Positions 16,123 to 24,321 are shown, counted from the stretch's first letter. The stretch: DNA of 41,618 nt from Clostridium sp. Cult3 (GCF_021655115.1 NZ_PPXY01000044.1:1-41618); one strand, 5' to 3'. Numbers and translations: made by a program. Notes: generated from the letters alone by a model not told the origin.

Positions 16123-16839
16123 TTACTTGTTGTATACGCTACTGTCAATGCCTTCTAGGTATTTAACTACATTTTCTACTGGTTCTACGTCAGCAAATTT
16201 AGCATCCATATCAAACATATTCCAAGCGATAACTCCTGGCACTCTGTCACCTACAGTTCCTTCAGGAACTATAGTCTTGAATCCATATCCTGTTGAATCC
16301 ATAACTGTATGTCTTACACATGCACAGGAGGTAGCTCCCATTACTATTACAGTGTCAACACCCAATTTATATAGAGTTTCAGCTAGATGCGTACCAAAGA
16401 AGTTACTTGCATATTTCTTGTGGATAACTGGTTCCTCTGGTCTTGGTTTTAACTTTGGATCGATTTCCATCCATTCTGAATCGATTTCTAGTGTATGCAT
16501 AGGAATTTTTTCATCCCATCTACAAAGATCCCATTGTTCTTTTCCCCAATATCCAGTAGTTGTATGGAAAATAGGAACTCCTGACTTTCTTGCAGCTTCT
16601 AATACTTTTAGAGCATTGGCACAAACCTCTTCGTTGTTTTCACATGTAAATGGATGACCATCTGACATCCAAGCTTTAGCCATATCTACAGTTGTTACTG
16701 CAGGTGCTTTACCATAGCCCATTCTAGTTTGGAATCCTCTTTCCTTGTAAATCTTTCTCGCTTCCTCAAAAGCCTTTTCTAATAATTCAGTATCAAAATC
16801 ATATTGTCCGCCTCTGTCTACAAACTTTTCGTTTTTCAT
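16123..16839 (-). CDS. N-carbamoyl amidohydrolase, isochorismatase fold (N-carbamoylsarcosine amidase-like)
   Basis: A 238-residue cysteine hydrolase of the isochorismatase superfamily. The catalytic triad reads D52 (TTVDMAKAW), K141 (VIHKKYASNFFGT) and C174 (MGATSCACVRHTVMDS). The SNFFGT and CVRHTVMDS motifs and the length resemble N-carbamoylsarcosine amidohydrolase, which releases sarcosine, CO2 and ammonia; maleamate or other carbamoyl amidases are possible. The linked hydantoinase makes N-carbamoyl compounds, which strengthens the call. It is the first gene after a sigma-54 promoter and begins seven bases after GGGAGG. Confidence 0.82.
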   Translation of the reverse strand: MKNEKFVDRGGQYDFDTELLEKAFEEARKIYKERGFQTRMGYGKAPAVTTVDMAKAWMSDGHPFTCENNEEVCANALKVLEAARKSGVPIFHTTTGYWGKEQWDLCRWDEKIPMHTLEIDSEWMEIDPKLKPRPEEPVIHKKYASNFFGTHLAETLYKLGVDTVIVMGATSCACVRHTVMDSTGYGFKTIVPEGTVGDRVPGVIAWNMFDMDAKFADVEPVENVVKYLEGIDSSVYNK

Positions 16840-16894
16840 TGATAATCCTCCCTTTTACTTTTTATTTAGTATTTAACTTCTTGCCCTTATATAA

Positions 16895-16910
16895 AGCAAG
16901 TACCGTGCCA
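16895..16910 (-). promoter_or_regulatory. Sigma-54 (-24/-12) promoter of the amidase-hydantoinase operon
   Basis: On the minus strand TGGCAC (16910-16905) is followed after five bases by TTGCT (16899-16895), a full match to TGGCAC-N5-TTGCW. Transcription should start near 16884, about 45 bases before the amidase ATG. Confidence 0.9.
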
Positions 16911-16964
16911 ACTATTTAAATGGGAGGATTTAGCCAAAGTTGTATTTTTTGAATTAATTATAGT

Positions 16965-17066
16965 ATTGCAATTTTGCAATGATAAATTAGCTTTATCTCT
17001 ACAGTCTTGTATTCTACTAATGTTACAGCTTTGCAAACTTTTTCCCAACCGTTGCAATTCTGCAAC
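16965..17066. promoter_or_regulatory. Three enhancer dyads for the sigma-54 activator
   Basis: Two perfect inverted repeats of the form TTGCA-N4-TGCAA stand at 16965-16980 (ATTGCA...TGCAAT) and 17051-17066 (GTTGCA...TGCAAC). A third, with one changed base in its left arm, stands at 17022-17037 (GTTACA...TGCAAA). Centres are 57 and 29 bases apart. They lie 60-160 bases upstream of the -24/-12 promoter, the usual place for activator binding, and directly after the stop codon of the activator gene. Confidence 0.8.
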
Positions 17067-17076
17067 ACTGCCGCTA

Positions 17077-18501
17077 TTATAGTAAATCCGTATCGATATT
17101 ATGTTTTTTTATCTTTCTAAACAATGTAGATGGATGTATGTCTAAGGTTTCTGCCGTTTCCTTTATAGAATTATGTTTTCTTAAGGCAACAGTGATTATA
17201 TTTTTTTCATACATATCTAACATATAGTTAAGCCTTGGTATACAATCCTCAGTCTCACAAGCATACTCTTCCATTACATGCTCTGTCAATACCCAAGAAG
17301 GTAGTTGTTCTATGGTAATCTGATCACTAGGATTCACTATAAATAGATATTCGATTAAGTTTTCCAGCTCCCTTACATTCCCAGGCCAAGAGTAATTAGT
17401 CAATATCTTCTCCACCTCAGGAGTTAGGACTATGGTTCGCTTATACTTTTTATTTAATTTTTCTAGAAAATAATCAGCCATTTCTGGAATATCTTCCTTC
17501 CTATCCCTTAAAGGAGGAATCTTAATAGGCAATACATTTAGTCTGAAGAAAAGGTCTTCTCTAAAATTACCTTTCTTCACCTCTTCTGCTAAATTTACAT
17601 TGGTAGCTGCCAATACCCTTACATCTATTTTTACAGTTTTTTCAGCTCCTACAGGATGAACTTCCATCTCTTGAAGTACCCTTAATAGCTTAGGTTGGAC
17701 AGATAAGTCTAACTCCCCTATTTCGTCTAATAGAATAGTCCCACCGTCAGCTAATTCAAACATACCAGTTTTTCCTTGGGAAGAGGCTCCTGTAAAGGAA
17801 CCTGGAGCATATCCAAATAACTCTGATTCAAATAGTTCTGCTGGTATAGCTGAACAGTTGACTTTAATAAAGGGACCATCCTTCCTTAAGCTGTGTTGAT
17901 GGATAAATTTTGCCAGTACTTCCTTTCCCGTTCCCGATTCTCCAGTAATCAATACGGTACTATCAAAGTTTGCAGCTTTTGAAGCAAACTTAAGGGTGTC
18001 TGTCATAGCCTGGCTTTTATAAATAAGTCCTTCACATTTTAGTTGTTCTTGTCTATATTTCTGTAGTTCATCGGAATATTTTTGGGTAAGCTCTTTAGTT
18101 TCTTCTAATTCTTTCCTCAAATTTACTAGTTCAGAAATGTTTCGAGTATTGCATACTACTCCCATTAGATTGCCATAGGTATCAACAATTGGATTTGCAG
18201 TAGTTAGGGCAGATTTTCCAGTAAAGTATTGATGTATAATGGATATGGGTTTCTGATTTTCTAATACCGATAGAGAAGCGGCTACATTGAAAAGTTTTTT
18301 GTCCAATAGGATTTTGAGGTTTTCCCCCACTATATCATCTCTTCTTAAACCCGTAGTACATTCATAGGCATGATTTACATATACGATATTTCCCTTTTCA
18401 TCACAAACCAAAATCCCATCAGAAGAAGCTTGCAAAGCAGCAACAAGCAAGTCCTTAATTCTAGTATCTTCCGGTTCGTCAATTTCTAATGAGGCTAACA
18501 T
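17077..18501 (-). CDS. PAS-AAA+-Fis sigma-54-dependent transcriptional activator
   Basis: A bacterial enhancer-binding protein of 474 residues. A PAS domain fills about 18-125, a short coiled coil about 125-155, and the AAA+ domain about 160-390: Walker A GESGTGKE (187-194), the sigma-54 contact loop as GSFTGA (234-239) rather than GAFTGA, Walker B GGTILLDE (253-260) and FREDLFFRLNV with the arginine finger. A Fis-type helix-turn-helix ends the protein (SIKETAETLDIHPSTLFRK). No receiver domain is present, so it probably senses a small ligand or redox state through PAS. The start is ATG 18501, seven bases after GGAGG; the ATG at 18507 sits on the ribosome binding site. It lies upstream of the sigma-54 promoter on the same strand and most likely controls the amidase-hydantoinase operon. 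Confidence 0.95.
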   Translation of the reverse strand: MLASLEIDEPEDTRIKDLLVAALQASSDGILVCDEKGNIVYVNHAYECTTGLRRDDIVGENLKILLDKKLFNVAASLSVLENQKPISIIHQYFTGKSALTTANPIVDTYGNLMGVVCNTRNISELVNLRKELEETKELTQKYSDELQKYRQEQLKCEGLIYKSQAMTDTLKFASKAANFDSTVLITGESGTGKEVLAKFIHQHSLRKDGPFIKVNCSAIPAELFESELFGYAPGSFTGASSQGKTGMFELADGGTILLDEIGELDLSVQPKLLRVLQEMEVHPVGAEKTVKIDVRVLAATNVNLAEEVKKGNFREDLFFRLNVLPIKIPPLRDRKEDIPEMADYFLEKLNKKYKRTIVLTPEVEKILTNYSWPGNVRELENLIEYLFIVNPSDQITIEQLPSWVLTEHVMEEYACETEDCIPRLNYMLDMYEKNIITVALRKHNSIKETAETLDIHPSTLFRKIKKHNIDTDLL

Positions 18502-18667
18502 TCTCATACCTCCTTCGTAGATTAACTTGAGTCTAAGCTTTCTTAAATTCTATTCATATTAGTATCGTCTATAATCATTATTTTAACAATATGATATATC
18601 TATATTATAACAAAAAAATCCCCGGGTTGTAAAACATTATGTATTTTATATGTATTTTAATATAAAA

Positions 18668-18697
18668 CAAACCTAATTGAATCTTCAATTAGGTTTG
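18668..18697 (-). terminator. Terminator of mgsA
   Basis: CAAACCTAATTGAA (18668-18681) and its reverse complement (18684-18697) form a long stem; the minus strand continues TTTTATATT. It lies just after the mgsA stop. Confidence 0.8.
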
Positions 18698-18706
18698 TCA
18701 ATATAT

Positions 18707-19183
18707 CTATAATTCATCAACCTTTCTATGTATTCTTTTAGAGAAGTCTATGACTTTCCTCTCATATTCTTCATCCATCAAAGGAGAGGTAAGTAAAAAA
18801 TCTGCCGTTGATTGATTGTTTGCAACGGGAATATCGTATAGAACAGCAATCCTAAGTAAAGCCTTAACATCAGGATCGTGGGGCTGGGCTTCTAAAGGAT
18901 CCCAGAAAAATACCAAAAAATCTATATCTCCTTCCGCTATTCGAGCACCTATTTGTTGATCTCCTCCTAAAGGACCAGATTTATAAGCCCGAACTGGTAA
19001 TTTGACGGTCTCAGAAATTAAAGTTGCAGTAGTGCCTGTACCGCAGAGAAAATGTTCTCCAAGTTTGTCCTTGTTTAGTTTAACCCACTCTATCAAATCC
19101 TTCTTCCTATTATCATGGGCTACAAGGGCTATACGCTTTTGTTTATTCATCGTTATAGGAATAAAATCTTGTTCATACATCAT
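18707..19183 (-). CDS. mgsA: Methylglyoxal synthase
   Basis: Converts dihydroxyacetone phosphate to methylglyoxal and phosphate, a bypass of lower glycolysis used when phosphate is short or sugar phosphates build up. The 158 residues carry H23-D24 (VAHDNRKKDL), the phosphate loop CGTGTTATL, the catalytic aspartate D75 in GPLGGDQQIGA, and D95 and H102 in FFWDPLEAQPHD, all in the positions known from E. coli MgsA. Start ATG 19183 follows GAGGAGG by seven bases. It has its own terminator and is not obviously tied to the regulator next to it. Confidence 0.96.
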   Translation of the reverse strand: MMYEQDFIPITMNKQKRIALVAHDNRKKDLIEWVKLNKDKLGEHFLCGTGTTATLISETVKLPVRAYKSGPLGGDQQIGARIAEGDIDFLVFFWDPLEAQPHDPDVKALLRIAVLYDIPVANNQSTADFLLTSPLMDEEYERKVIDFSKRIHRKVDEL

Positions 19184-19262
19184 TTTTAATCCTCCTCATA
19201 TCTAATATTCCGCCTATATTATTATAATAATGTATTTTTTCCCTTTGTGCCATAATATATAT

Positions 19263-19292
19263 AAGCTGCTTAGAAAAAATTCTAAGCAGCTT
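19263..19292 (-). terminator. Terminator of the sigma-factor operon
   Basis: AAGCTGCTTAGAA (19263-19275) pairs with TTCTAAGCAGCTT (19280-19292) around AAAA. It begins a few bases after the stop of the 51-codon gene on the minus strand. Confidence 0.8.
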
Positions 19293-19297
19293 CCCAA

Positions 19298-19453
19298 TTA
19301 TTTCCTCCTTCTAACCCTTTTACATTCAATATTTTCAAACTCTCCTAAATCCAAATCTCTATTAGTCGGTCTATACCATCTGTATTTTTTTAAATCATGT
19401 TCCAGCTTATATGCTTCATATCCATGATAAAGTGTATTATTGTAATCATTCAT
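19298..19453 (-). CDS. Small hypothetical protein, 51 aa
   Basis: A short open frame with ATG at 19453, AGGGG ribosome binding site eight bases ahead and TAA stop. The product is hydrophilic and tyrosine-rich in its first half (MNDYNNTLYHGYEAYKLEHD) and ends in a basic tail, CKRVRRRK. I do not recognise it. It follows the 400-aa beta-repeat gene by 23 bases on the same strand and precedes a good terminator, so it is probably the third gene of the sigma-factor operon. Confidence 0.6.
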   Translation of the reverse strand: MNDYNNTLYHGYEAYKLEHDLKKYRWYRPTNRDLDLGEFENIECKRVRRRK

Positions 19454-19476
19454 TTTAAATACCCCTTTTCATTATA

Positions 19477-20679
19477 TTAAAGTTTCAATTCTCCCATATT
19501 GGAATATAGAATATTCTCTTCTTCCTCCACTACTTCTTTTTTCTCCTGCAATGATTTTATACCTCCTAAATTTTTCTTTACCTTGTTCTTTACAATGTTT
19601 AATTTGTCCTCCGGTGCTAGGATTAAGCCATAATTAGTTATTAATGCTACTTTTTCACTAAACCTTCCATAATCCAAATTTTTTTCGAGGACTAATTTCC
19701 CTAGATTTCGTATTGTTATCTCTTCATCGAAATCATCCAACTCCCCTGATAAGACCATATTTCCATTATTTTTGATCAATTTTCCCCTTATTACCTCTAC
19801 TTCTATATCCTTATCTTCCAATATTTTAATAACTTCATCTAAAATTAGATCATTACAAATTACATTTTCGCATGTTAAGGACTTAATATATTTATCAAGC
19901 TCTATATCCTCTTCTAAATATATTTCCACTTCCCCATCTACATAGAGTGTACTGTCTTTGAATCTTTTTATGGAATGATCATCTATATATAGGTCATCAT
20001 CTATATATTTAGCTCCTACTGGAACTAGGCTCTTGGATAGAGAATAATAATCATCTATATACTTTGACAGTAGCTTTTCATTATCCTCCGTTACAATTAT
20101 ATTGGATAGCACCTGAATTTGAGACATTTTCTCTTTGAATAGTTCCATATCAAAATCCTTTATAGCCATCAATCTATTAACTGCCAGTTTAGAATCGGAC
20201 TCTAAGCTATTTAAGAATTGATCCGTAATCTCAACAAGATCATCTATTAACATATATCCTTCCCTGTACCCAACAATTTTCCCATTTATCGTCCCCTTGG
20301 ACTGGATAGTGCCTACTAATTTATTAGGACATATTACCTTCCCATTTACAATTATGGAATATATCTTCTCATCTATTAAACTTCTATCTACGTCTTCTCC
20401 AACAGTTAATTTTCCATTTAGAATGATAGCAATTGGATTTGAAAAGCCTTCTAAATAATCCCTGTCCAGCTTCACCTTCCCATTTTGCATTACCACCTTT
20501 ACATCTAGTGGTACTTTAATATTAACTCCTATGTTTTCCCTTTTACAATTCTTTAAAAGTGCTTGAGATTCTTCACTTTCCAATAATATTCCTATATTTG
20601 TCATTTCGGTAATATTGCTAGCCAAATCCTCCTGGATTTCCCTAACATCTAATGTACCTATATTGCTAATCTTTGACAT
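19477..20679 (-). CDS. Unknown beta-repeat protein encoded beside a sigma factor
   Basis: I cannot name this 400-residue protein. It has no signal peptide or membrane helix. Its N-terminal part repeats a short unit, SNIGTLDV, TNIGILLE, ENIGVNIKV, and the middle and C-terminal parts are full of strand-turn units with NG or GK turns (ILNGKLTVG, IIVNGKVICP, TINGKIVGY, RGKLIKNNGNMVLSGEL, IRNLGKLVL). That suggests a beta-solenoid-like fold, as in bactofilins, but it is longer and not clearly one. A helical segment with many charged residues lies at about 160-225. It follows the sigma gene by 11 bases with its own GGAGGT ribosome binding site, so the two are co-transcribed. It could hold the sigma factor as an unusual anti-sigma, or be a structural protein. 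Confidence 0.85.
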   Translation of the reverse strand: MSKISNIGTLDVREIQEDLASNITEMTNIGILLESEESQALLKNCKRENIGVNIKVPLDVKVVMQNGKVKLDRDYLEGFSNPIAIILNGKLTVGEDVDRSLIDEKIYSIIVNGKVICPNKLVGTIQSKGTINGKIVGYREGYMLIDDLVEITDQFLNSLESDSKLAVNRLMAIKDFDMELFKEKMSQIQVLSNIIVTEDNEKLLSKYIDDYYSLSKSLVPVGAKYIDDDLYIDDHSIKRFKDSTLYVDGEVEIYLEEDIELDKYIKSLTCENVICNDLILDEVIKILEDKDIEVEVIRGKLIKNNGNMVLSGELDDFDEEITIRNLGKLVLEKNLDYGRFSEKVALITNYGLILAPEDKLNIVKNKVKKNLGGIKSLQEKKEVVEEEENILYSNMGELKL

Positions 20680-20690
20680 TTCAATACCTC

Positions 20691-21146
20691 CTACAAATTA
20701 TTTTTTAACATCTTCATGGAAGCGCTTAACCAAGATCTGACGGTAGATGCTGGTATTCCCAATATCTCTCCAATTTCTCTACTATTTAATAACATATTGT
20801 ACCTAAGATTTACGACCTCTCTATTCTTTTTTGGTAATTTATCTAATAAATCCTTTATAGCTATTTCTTCCTCAAAGTTTTCAACAGTCCCTAATATTTC
20901 ATCTTTTTCCAATAATAAAACCCTGTTTTCCCTTCTAATATTATCTATGTTTTTATTCTTAATTACCCTAAAGAACCAGCCCTTTATCTGATACTCGTTC
21001 ATGGCTATAAATATATCTTCCCTTTCCAAAGCTGATACATAGGCTTCCTGTACCAAATCCAGGGCTCTGTCTTCATTCCTGGTTATAGATTTTGCATATG
21101 CAATAAATTCCCTATTGTATTTTTTGTATACCATGTATATATTCAC
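20691..21146 (-). CDS. ECF-like sigma-70 family RNA polymerase sigma factor
   Basis: A short sigma factor (151 residues) with only regions 2 and 4. Region 2 covers about 8-78 (YNREFIAYAKSITRNEDRALDLVQEAYV, then IKGWFFRVIKNKNIDNIRRENR for promoter melting). Region 4 covers about 95-150, with NREVVNLRYN and the helix-turn-helix SREIGEILGIPASTVRSWL. The start is GTG 21146 with GAGGATGTGA ahead. The upstream region has a weak sigma-A-like promoter (TTGGAC 21208-21203, 18 bases, GTTATA 21184-21179). No membrane anti-sigma factor is next to it; instead a soluble beta-repeat protein follows directly, and a DUF4349 lipoprotein gene is divergent. Confidence 0.9.
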   Translation of the reverse strand: MNIYMVYKKYNREFIAYAKSITRNEDRALDLVQEAYVSALEREDIFIAMNEYQIKGWFFRVIKNKNIDNIRRENRVLLLEKDEILGTVENFEEEIAIKDLLDKLPKKNREVVNLRYNMLLNSREIGEILGIPASTVRSWLSASMKMLKNNL

Positions 21147-21296
21147 AAAATCACATCCTCGGTTAATGCTTTCATATATATAACGGATGAAAAGCCTAAA
21201 CTGTCCAAAAAAAGTAAAAAGTTTCTTAATACTGTAACTAATTTGTAAATAGATTATATCATTTATCCTATATAATGGGCTTAAGGAGGGATGTTT

Positions 21297-22193
21297 GTGA
21301 GAAAACTCAGAAGGTATTTCCTATTGTCTGTAATTTTAATGCTCGTACTGGTTTTGTCTGTAGGCTGTGGGGCTAAACAATCAGAACCTAGGAATGTGGC
21401 TATAGAAGATAGAGACCACATGGCTCCTGAAGAGGCTAGCGAAGATATAGGCACCAATGAGGAAATGGGATTTGAAAAAGCTGAAAAAAGTCCTCTAGAA
21501 CCAGAGAAGGTAATCACCACCATATATATGGATTTTGAAACGACAGAGTTTGAAAAATCCAGCCAGAGCCTTAATAATGCCATTAAAAAACATGGTGGAT
21601 ATGTAGAGAATTCCAGTGTAGATTATGGTCAATACCGTAATAACAAAAGATATAGAAATGCTTTCTATGTAATTAGAGTTCCTAGGGATAAGGTGCTAGA
21701 TTTTAAATCAGAGCTGAAGGGTGTTGGAAACATCACCAGCGAAAGTACCAATAAGGAAGATGTAACCAAACAGTATAGGGACACTGAATCCAGGCTAAAG
21801 GTTTTAGAAGTTAAGGAGGAAAGGATTTTAGCCCTCCTATCAAAGGCAGAAAAAATTGAAGATATAATTAAACTGGAAAAAGAGCTAAGTGAAGTCATAT
21901 ACGAAAAAGAACAGTTAAAAACTAATCTTATGAATATAGATGATAAAGTAGATTTTAGCACTTTAGAAATAAATATTCGAGAAGTAGAAAAATTGACTAC
22001 TCAAGATACGGTAGAAACTAAGTTTAGTACTAAAGTAAAGAATGCTTTTAATGATTCCTTATATTTCTTTAAAAGGGCTTTAGAAGGCTTAATCATACTA
22101 TTAGTCTATATCCTTCCCTTTGCAATAGTAATCGGTGTAATAGCCTATTTCGTGGCTAAGTTTTGGAAAAGAAAATCTCCCCCAAAAGAATAG
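21297..22193 (+). CDS. DUF4349 domain lipoprotein
   Basis: A surface lipoprotein: basic N-terminus, hydrophobic stretch and lipobox LSVGC with the cysteine near residue 24. The outer part (about 70-235) is the DUF4349 domain, with a predicted two-stranded start (KVITTIYMDFETTEF), a coiled coil (YRDTESRLKVLEVKEERILALLSKAEKIEDIIKLEKELSEV, split here by eye) and a C-terminal membrane helix (about 250-280) followed by a basic tail. So it is anchored at both ends. I prefer GTG 21297 as start, seven bases from GGAGG; an ATG at 21291 sits on the ribosome binding site. It diverges from the ECF-like sigma operon across about 150 bases and may be its target or sensor. Function unknown. Confidence 0.88.
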   Translation: MRKLRRYFLLSVILMLVLVLSVGCGAKQSEPRNVAIEDRDHMAPEEASEDIGTNEEMGFEKAEKSPLEPEKVITTIYMDFETTEFEKSSQSLNNAIKKHGGYVENSSVDYGQYRNNKRYRNAFYVIRVPRDKVLDFKSELKGVGNITSESTNKEDVTKQYRDTESRLKVLEVKEERILALLSKAEKIEDIIKLEKELSEVIYEKEQLKTNLMNIDDKVDFSTLEINIREVEKLTTQDTVETKFSTKVKNAFNDSLYFFKRALEGLIILLVYILPFAIVIGVIAYFVAKFWKRKSPPKE

Positions 22194-22201
22194 ATAAGAT
22201 G

Positions 22202-22229
22202 AAAGAACCCTTAGAATATTGGGTTCTTT
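22202..22229. terminator. Terminator between the DUF4349 and split-barrel genes
   Basis: AAAGAACCC (22202-22210) pairs with GGGTTCTTT (22221-22229) and is followed by T and A; it separates convergent genes and can act both ways. Confidence 0.75.
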
Positions 22230-22234
22230 TATGC

Positions 22235-22726
22235 TTAATGATATATCAATCTATTGTCCTCTTTTAATATTACATTTTGATTTTTTAATATTTGTTTTGT
22301 TCTATCTCCATCTCCTAAAGAATCTAGATATACTATCTCCCTTGGTCTTATCTTTATTATCTTTATATTATCCTTTTCATAATCCAGCTGATAGGCATCG
22401 GGATAATGTTTCTTTGCCTCTTCTAATAGATTTGCATTGTCTAAACTTGTAGTAGCTATCCCAAATATTTGGACTCCCTTTATCTGTCTGTAATTGATAT
22501 AATCCGTATTTACCAGTAAACAAACATTGGGATTTTCGGCAATGGCCTTAAATTTTTCTCCTCCTGCTGATATTATATATATGTCCATATCTTCCCCTAA
22601 GAAATACAGTACAGGACTAGATCTAGGAATATCCCCTAGACAAGTGGCCAATGATCCTTCCTTATGTTCTCGTAAAAACTCCAATATTTGCTTTCTTAAT
22701 TCCTCCGGCAACATCCTATTATTCAT
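22235..22726 (-). CDS. FMN-binding split-barrel (pyridoxamine phosphate oxidase-like) protein
   Basis: A 163-residue protein of the pyridoxamine 5'-phosphate oxidase-like split-barrel superfamily. Early strands GSLATCLGDIPRSSPVLYFL and DMDIYIISAGGEKFKAIAENPNVCLLVN have the usual flavin-fold pattern, and VQIFGIATT gives a later strand. Such proteins bind FMN, F420 or haem; in Clostridia their substrates are mostly unknown. Start ATG 22726 has AAGGAG ten bases ahead. It is a single gene divergent from pepA. Confidence 0.85.
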   Translation of the reverse strand: MNNRMLPEELRKQILEFLREHKEGSLATCLGDIPRSSPVLYFLGEDMDIYIISAGGEKFKAIAENPNVCLLVNTDYINYRQIKGVQIFGIATTSLDNANLLEEAKKHYPDAYQLDYEKDNIKIIKIRPREIVYLDSLGDGDRTKQILKNQNVILKEDNRLIYH

Positions 22727-22813
22727 ATATTATATGCTCCTTCCTGCCCTATATATTAAAAGCTACACTATTTATTATTTGATTGATTAGGTAAAACTAT
22801 ACCATTAATATTG

Positions 22814-22842
22814 TTGAGATTATCCTAATATTCTGATAAGAT
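22814..22842 (+). promoter_or_regulatory. Probable promoter of the aminopeptidase gene
   Basis: TTGAGA (22814-22819) and TAAGAT (22837-22842) are 17 bases apart, about 40 bases upstream of the start codon. Confidence 0.5.
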
Positions 22843-22884
22843 TATAATCATCAATATATTTAGAGAGTCTAAAGGAGTGATTAG

Positions 22885-24321
22885 ATGAAAATTAAAATTG
22901 GCAAAGGTGGAGAAGTTCAAGTATTACCTATATTTAAAGGAACCGATTCTATTGAAGAAGCAAAAGAATTATATGCCTATCTTAGGAAAAAGGAGTTGTT
23001 TAATGGCGAGGTTGGAGAAATCTACTCTCATATCTCCTATAGGGAAGAAAATTTATTACTATTAGGGTTAGGAGAAGAAGATAAGCTAAATACCAATTCC
23101 TTAAGACAAGCTTTTTTCAAGGCAAGTAAGGAGCTAATGAAACTAAAGGTAGAAAGCCTAAACCTTGCTGTACCTCAGTTTAAGAATATTGACTATAAAG
23201 ATACTATTATGGCGATAGTGGAAGGATTTCTACAATCGGAATACAGCTTTGAAAAATATCTGACTAATAAAAAGACTAAAGCTACTATAGAAGAAGTTTA
23301 TCTAGATGTACTAGAAGGAAAAGAAGAAATAGCCTCTGAAGCTATTGAAGAGATAAAAGGTCTAATTGAAGGAGTATTCTTAGCTAGGGATTTGGTAAAT
23401 GAGCCAGCTATGTATATGACTCCTGAAGCTTTAGCAGATAATGCAAAGAAGGAACTAGAAGATTTAGGAGTTAAGGTATATGTGTATGGAAGGGAAAAAA
23501 TAGAAGAATTAGGCATGGAGGCCTTCTTAGCAGTTTCGGAAGGTTCTAAACAGGAGCCTCAATTGATAGTTATGGAATACGAAGGGAATCCTAACTCTGA
23601 AGAAAAAATAGGGCTGGTAGGAAAAGGCCTGACCTATGACTCTGGTGGATACTGTATTAAATCAGCAAAAGGTATGGTGGGTATGCATTCGGATATGGCT
23701 GGTTCCGCTTCCGTAATAGGAGCTATGAAAGCTATTGCCAGTTCTAAGTTAGATAAAAATGTAGTAGGTGTAGTGGCAGCTTGTGAAAATATGATTTCTG
23801 GTAGCGCATATAAGCCAGGAGATATTATAGGCTCCATGTCTGGAAAAACTATAGAAGTGCAAAATACCGATGCCGAGGGTAGACTAACCCTTGCCGATGC
23901 TTTATGGTATGCTGTTAAGGAAGCTGAGGTTAACAAGGTGATCGATATAGCCACCCTAACAGGTGCATGTGTAGTAGCCCTTGGCAATGTAAATTCTGGT
24001 GCTATTACCAATGATGAAGATCTGATGGAACAAGTGAAAAAAGCCAGTGAAATATCTGGAGAGCCAGTTTGGGAACTTCCTCACAATGATGAATATAGAG
24101 AATATATCAAAGGGAAATTTGCAGATTTGAAAAACAGCGGTGGAAGAGGAGCTGGTACCATAACAGCAGGTCTATTCCTTGAAGAGTTCGTAGACAATAC
24201 TCCTTGGGTTCATCTAGATATTGCAGGAACTTCCTATCTTTCCGATGGTCAAGGATACCTACCTAAAGGAGCTACTGGCGTACCAGTCAAAACACTATAC
24301 CATTTAGTAAAAGAAATTTAA
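22885..24321 (+). CDS. pepA: Leucyl aminopeptidase, M17 family
   Basis: A cytoplasmic hexameric di-metal peptidase that removes N-terminal residues from peptides. The C-terminal catalytic domain has all metal ligands: K247 and D252 in GKGLTYDSGG, D270 in HSDMAG, D329 and E331 in NTDAEGR. The catalytic K259 (GYCIKS) and R333 are present. The N-terminal domain (about 1-160) is less conserved, as usual. At 478 residues it is a normal length. It would process peptides brought in by the oligopeptide transporter encoded 5 kb away. Ribosome binding site: AAGGAGTGATTAG before ATG. Confidence 0.96.
   Translation: MKIKIGKGGEVQVLPIFKGTDSIEEAKELYAYLRKKELFNGEVGEIYSHISYREENLLLLGLGEEDKLNTNSLRQAFFKASKELMKLKVESLNLAVPQFKNIDYKDTIMAIVEGFLQSEYSFEKYLTNKKTKATIEEVYLDVLEGKEEIASEAIEEIKGLIEGVFLARDLVNEPAMYMTPEALADNAKKELEDLGVKVYVYGREKIEELGMEAFLAVSEGSKQEPQLIVMEYEGNPNSEEKIGLVGKGLTYDSGGYCIKSAKGMVGMHSDMAGSASVIGAMKAIASSKLDKNVVGVVAACENMISGSAYKPGDIIGSMSGKTIEVQNTDAEGRLTLADALWYAVKEAEVNKVIDIATLTGACVVALGNVNSGAITNDEDLMEQVKKASEISGEPVWELPHNDEYREYIKGKFADLKNSGGRGAGTITAGLFLEEFVDNTPWVHLDIAGTSYLSDGQGYLPKGATGVPVKTLYHLVKEI

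Noticed and set aside
21147-21290. ECF-type autoregulated promoter upstream of the sigma gene
   Set aside because: No convincing AAC-type -35 with a matching -10; only a weak sigma-A-like pair is visible.
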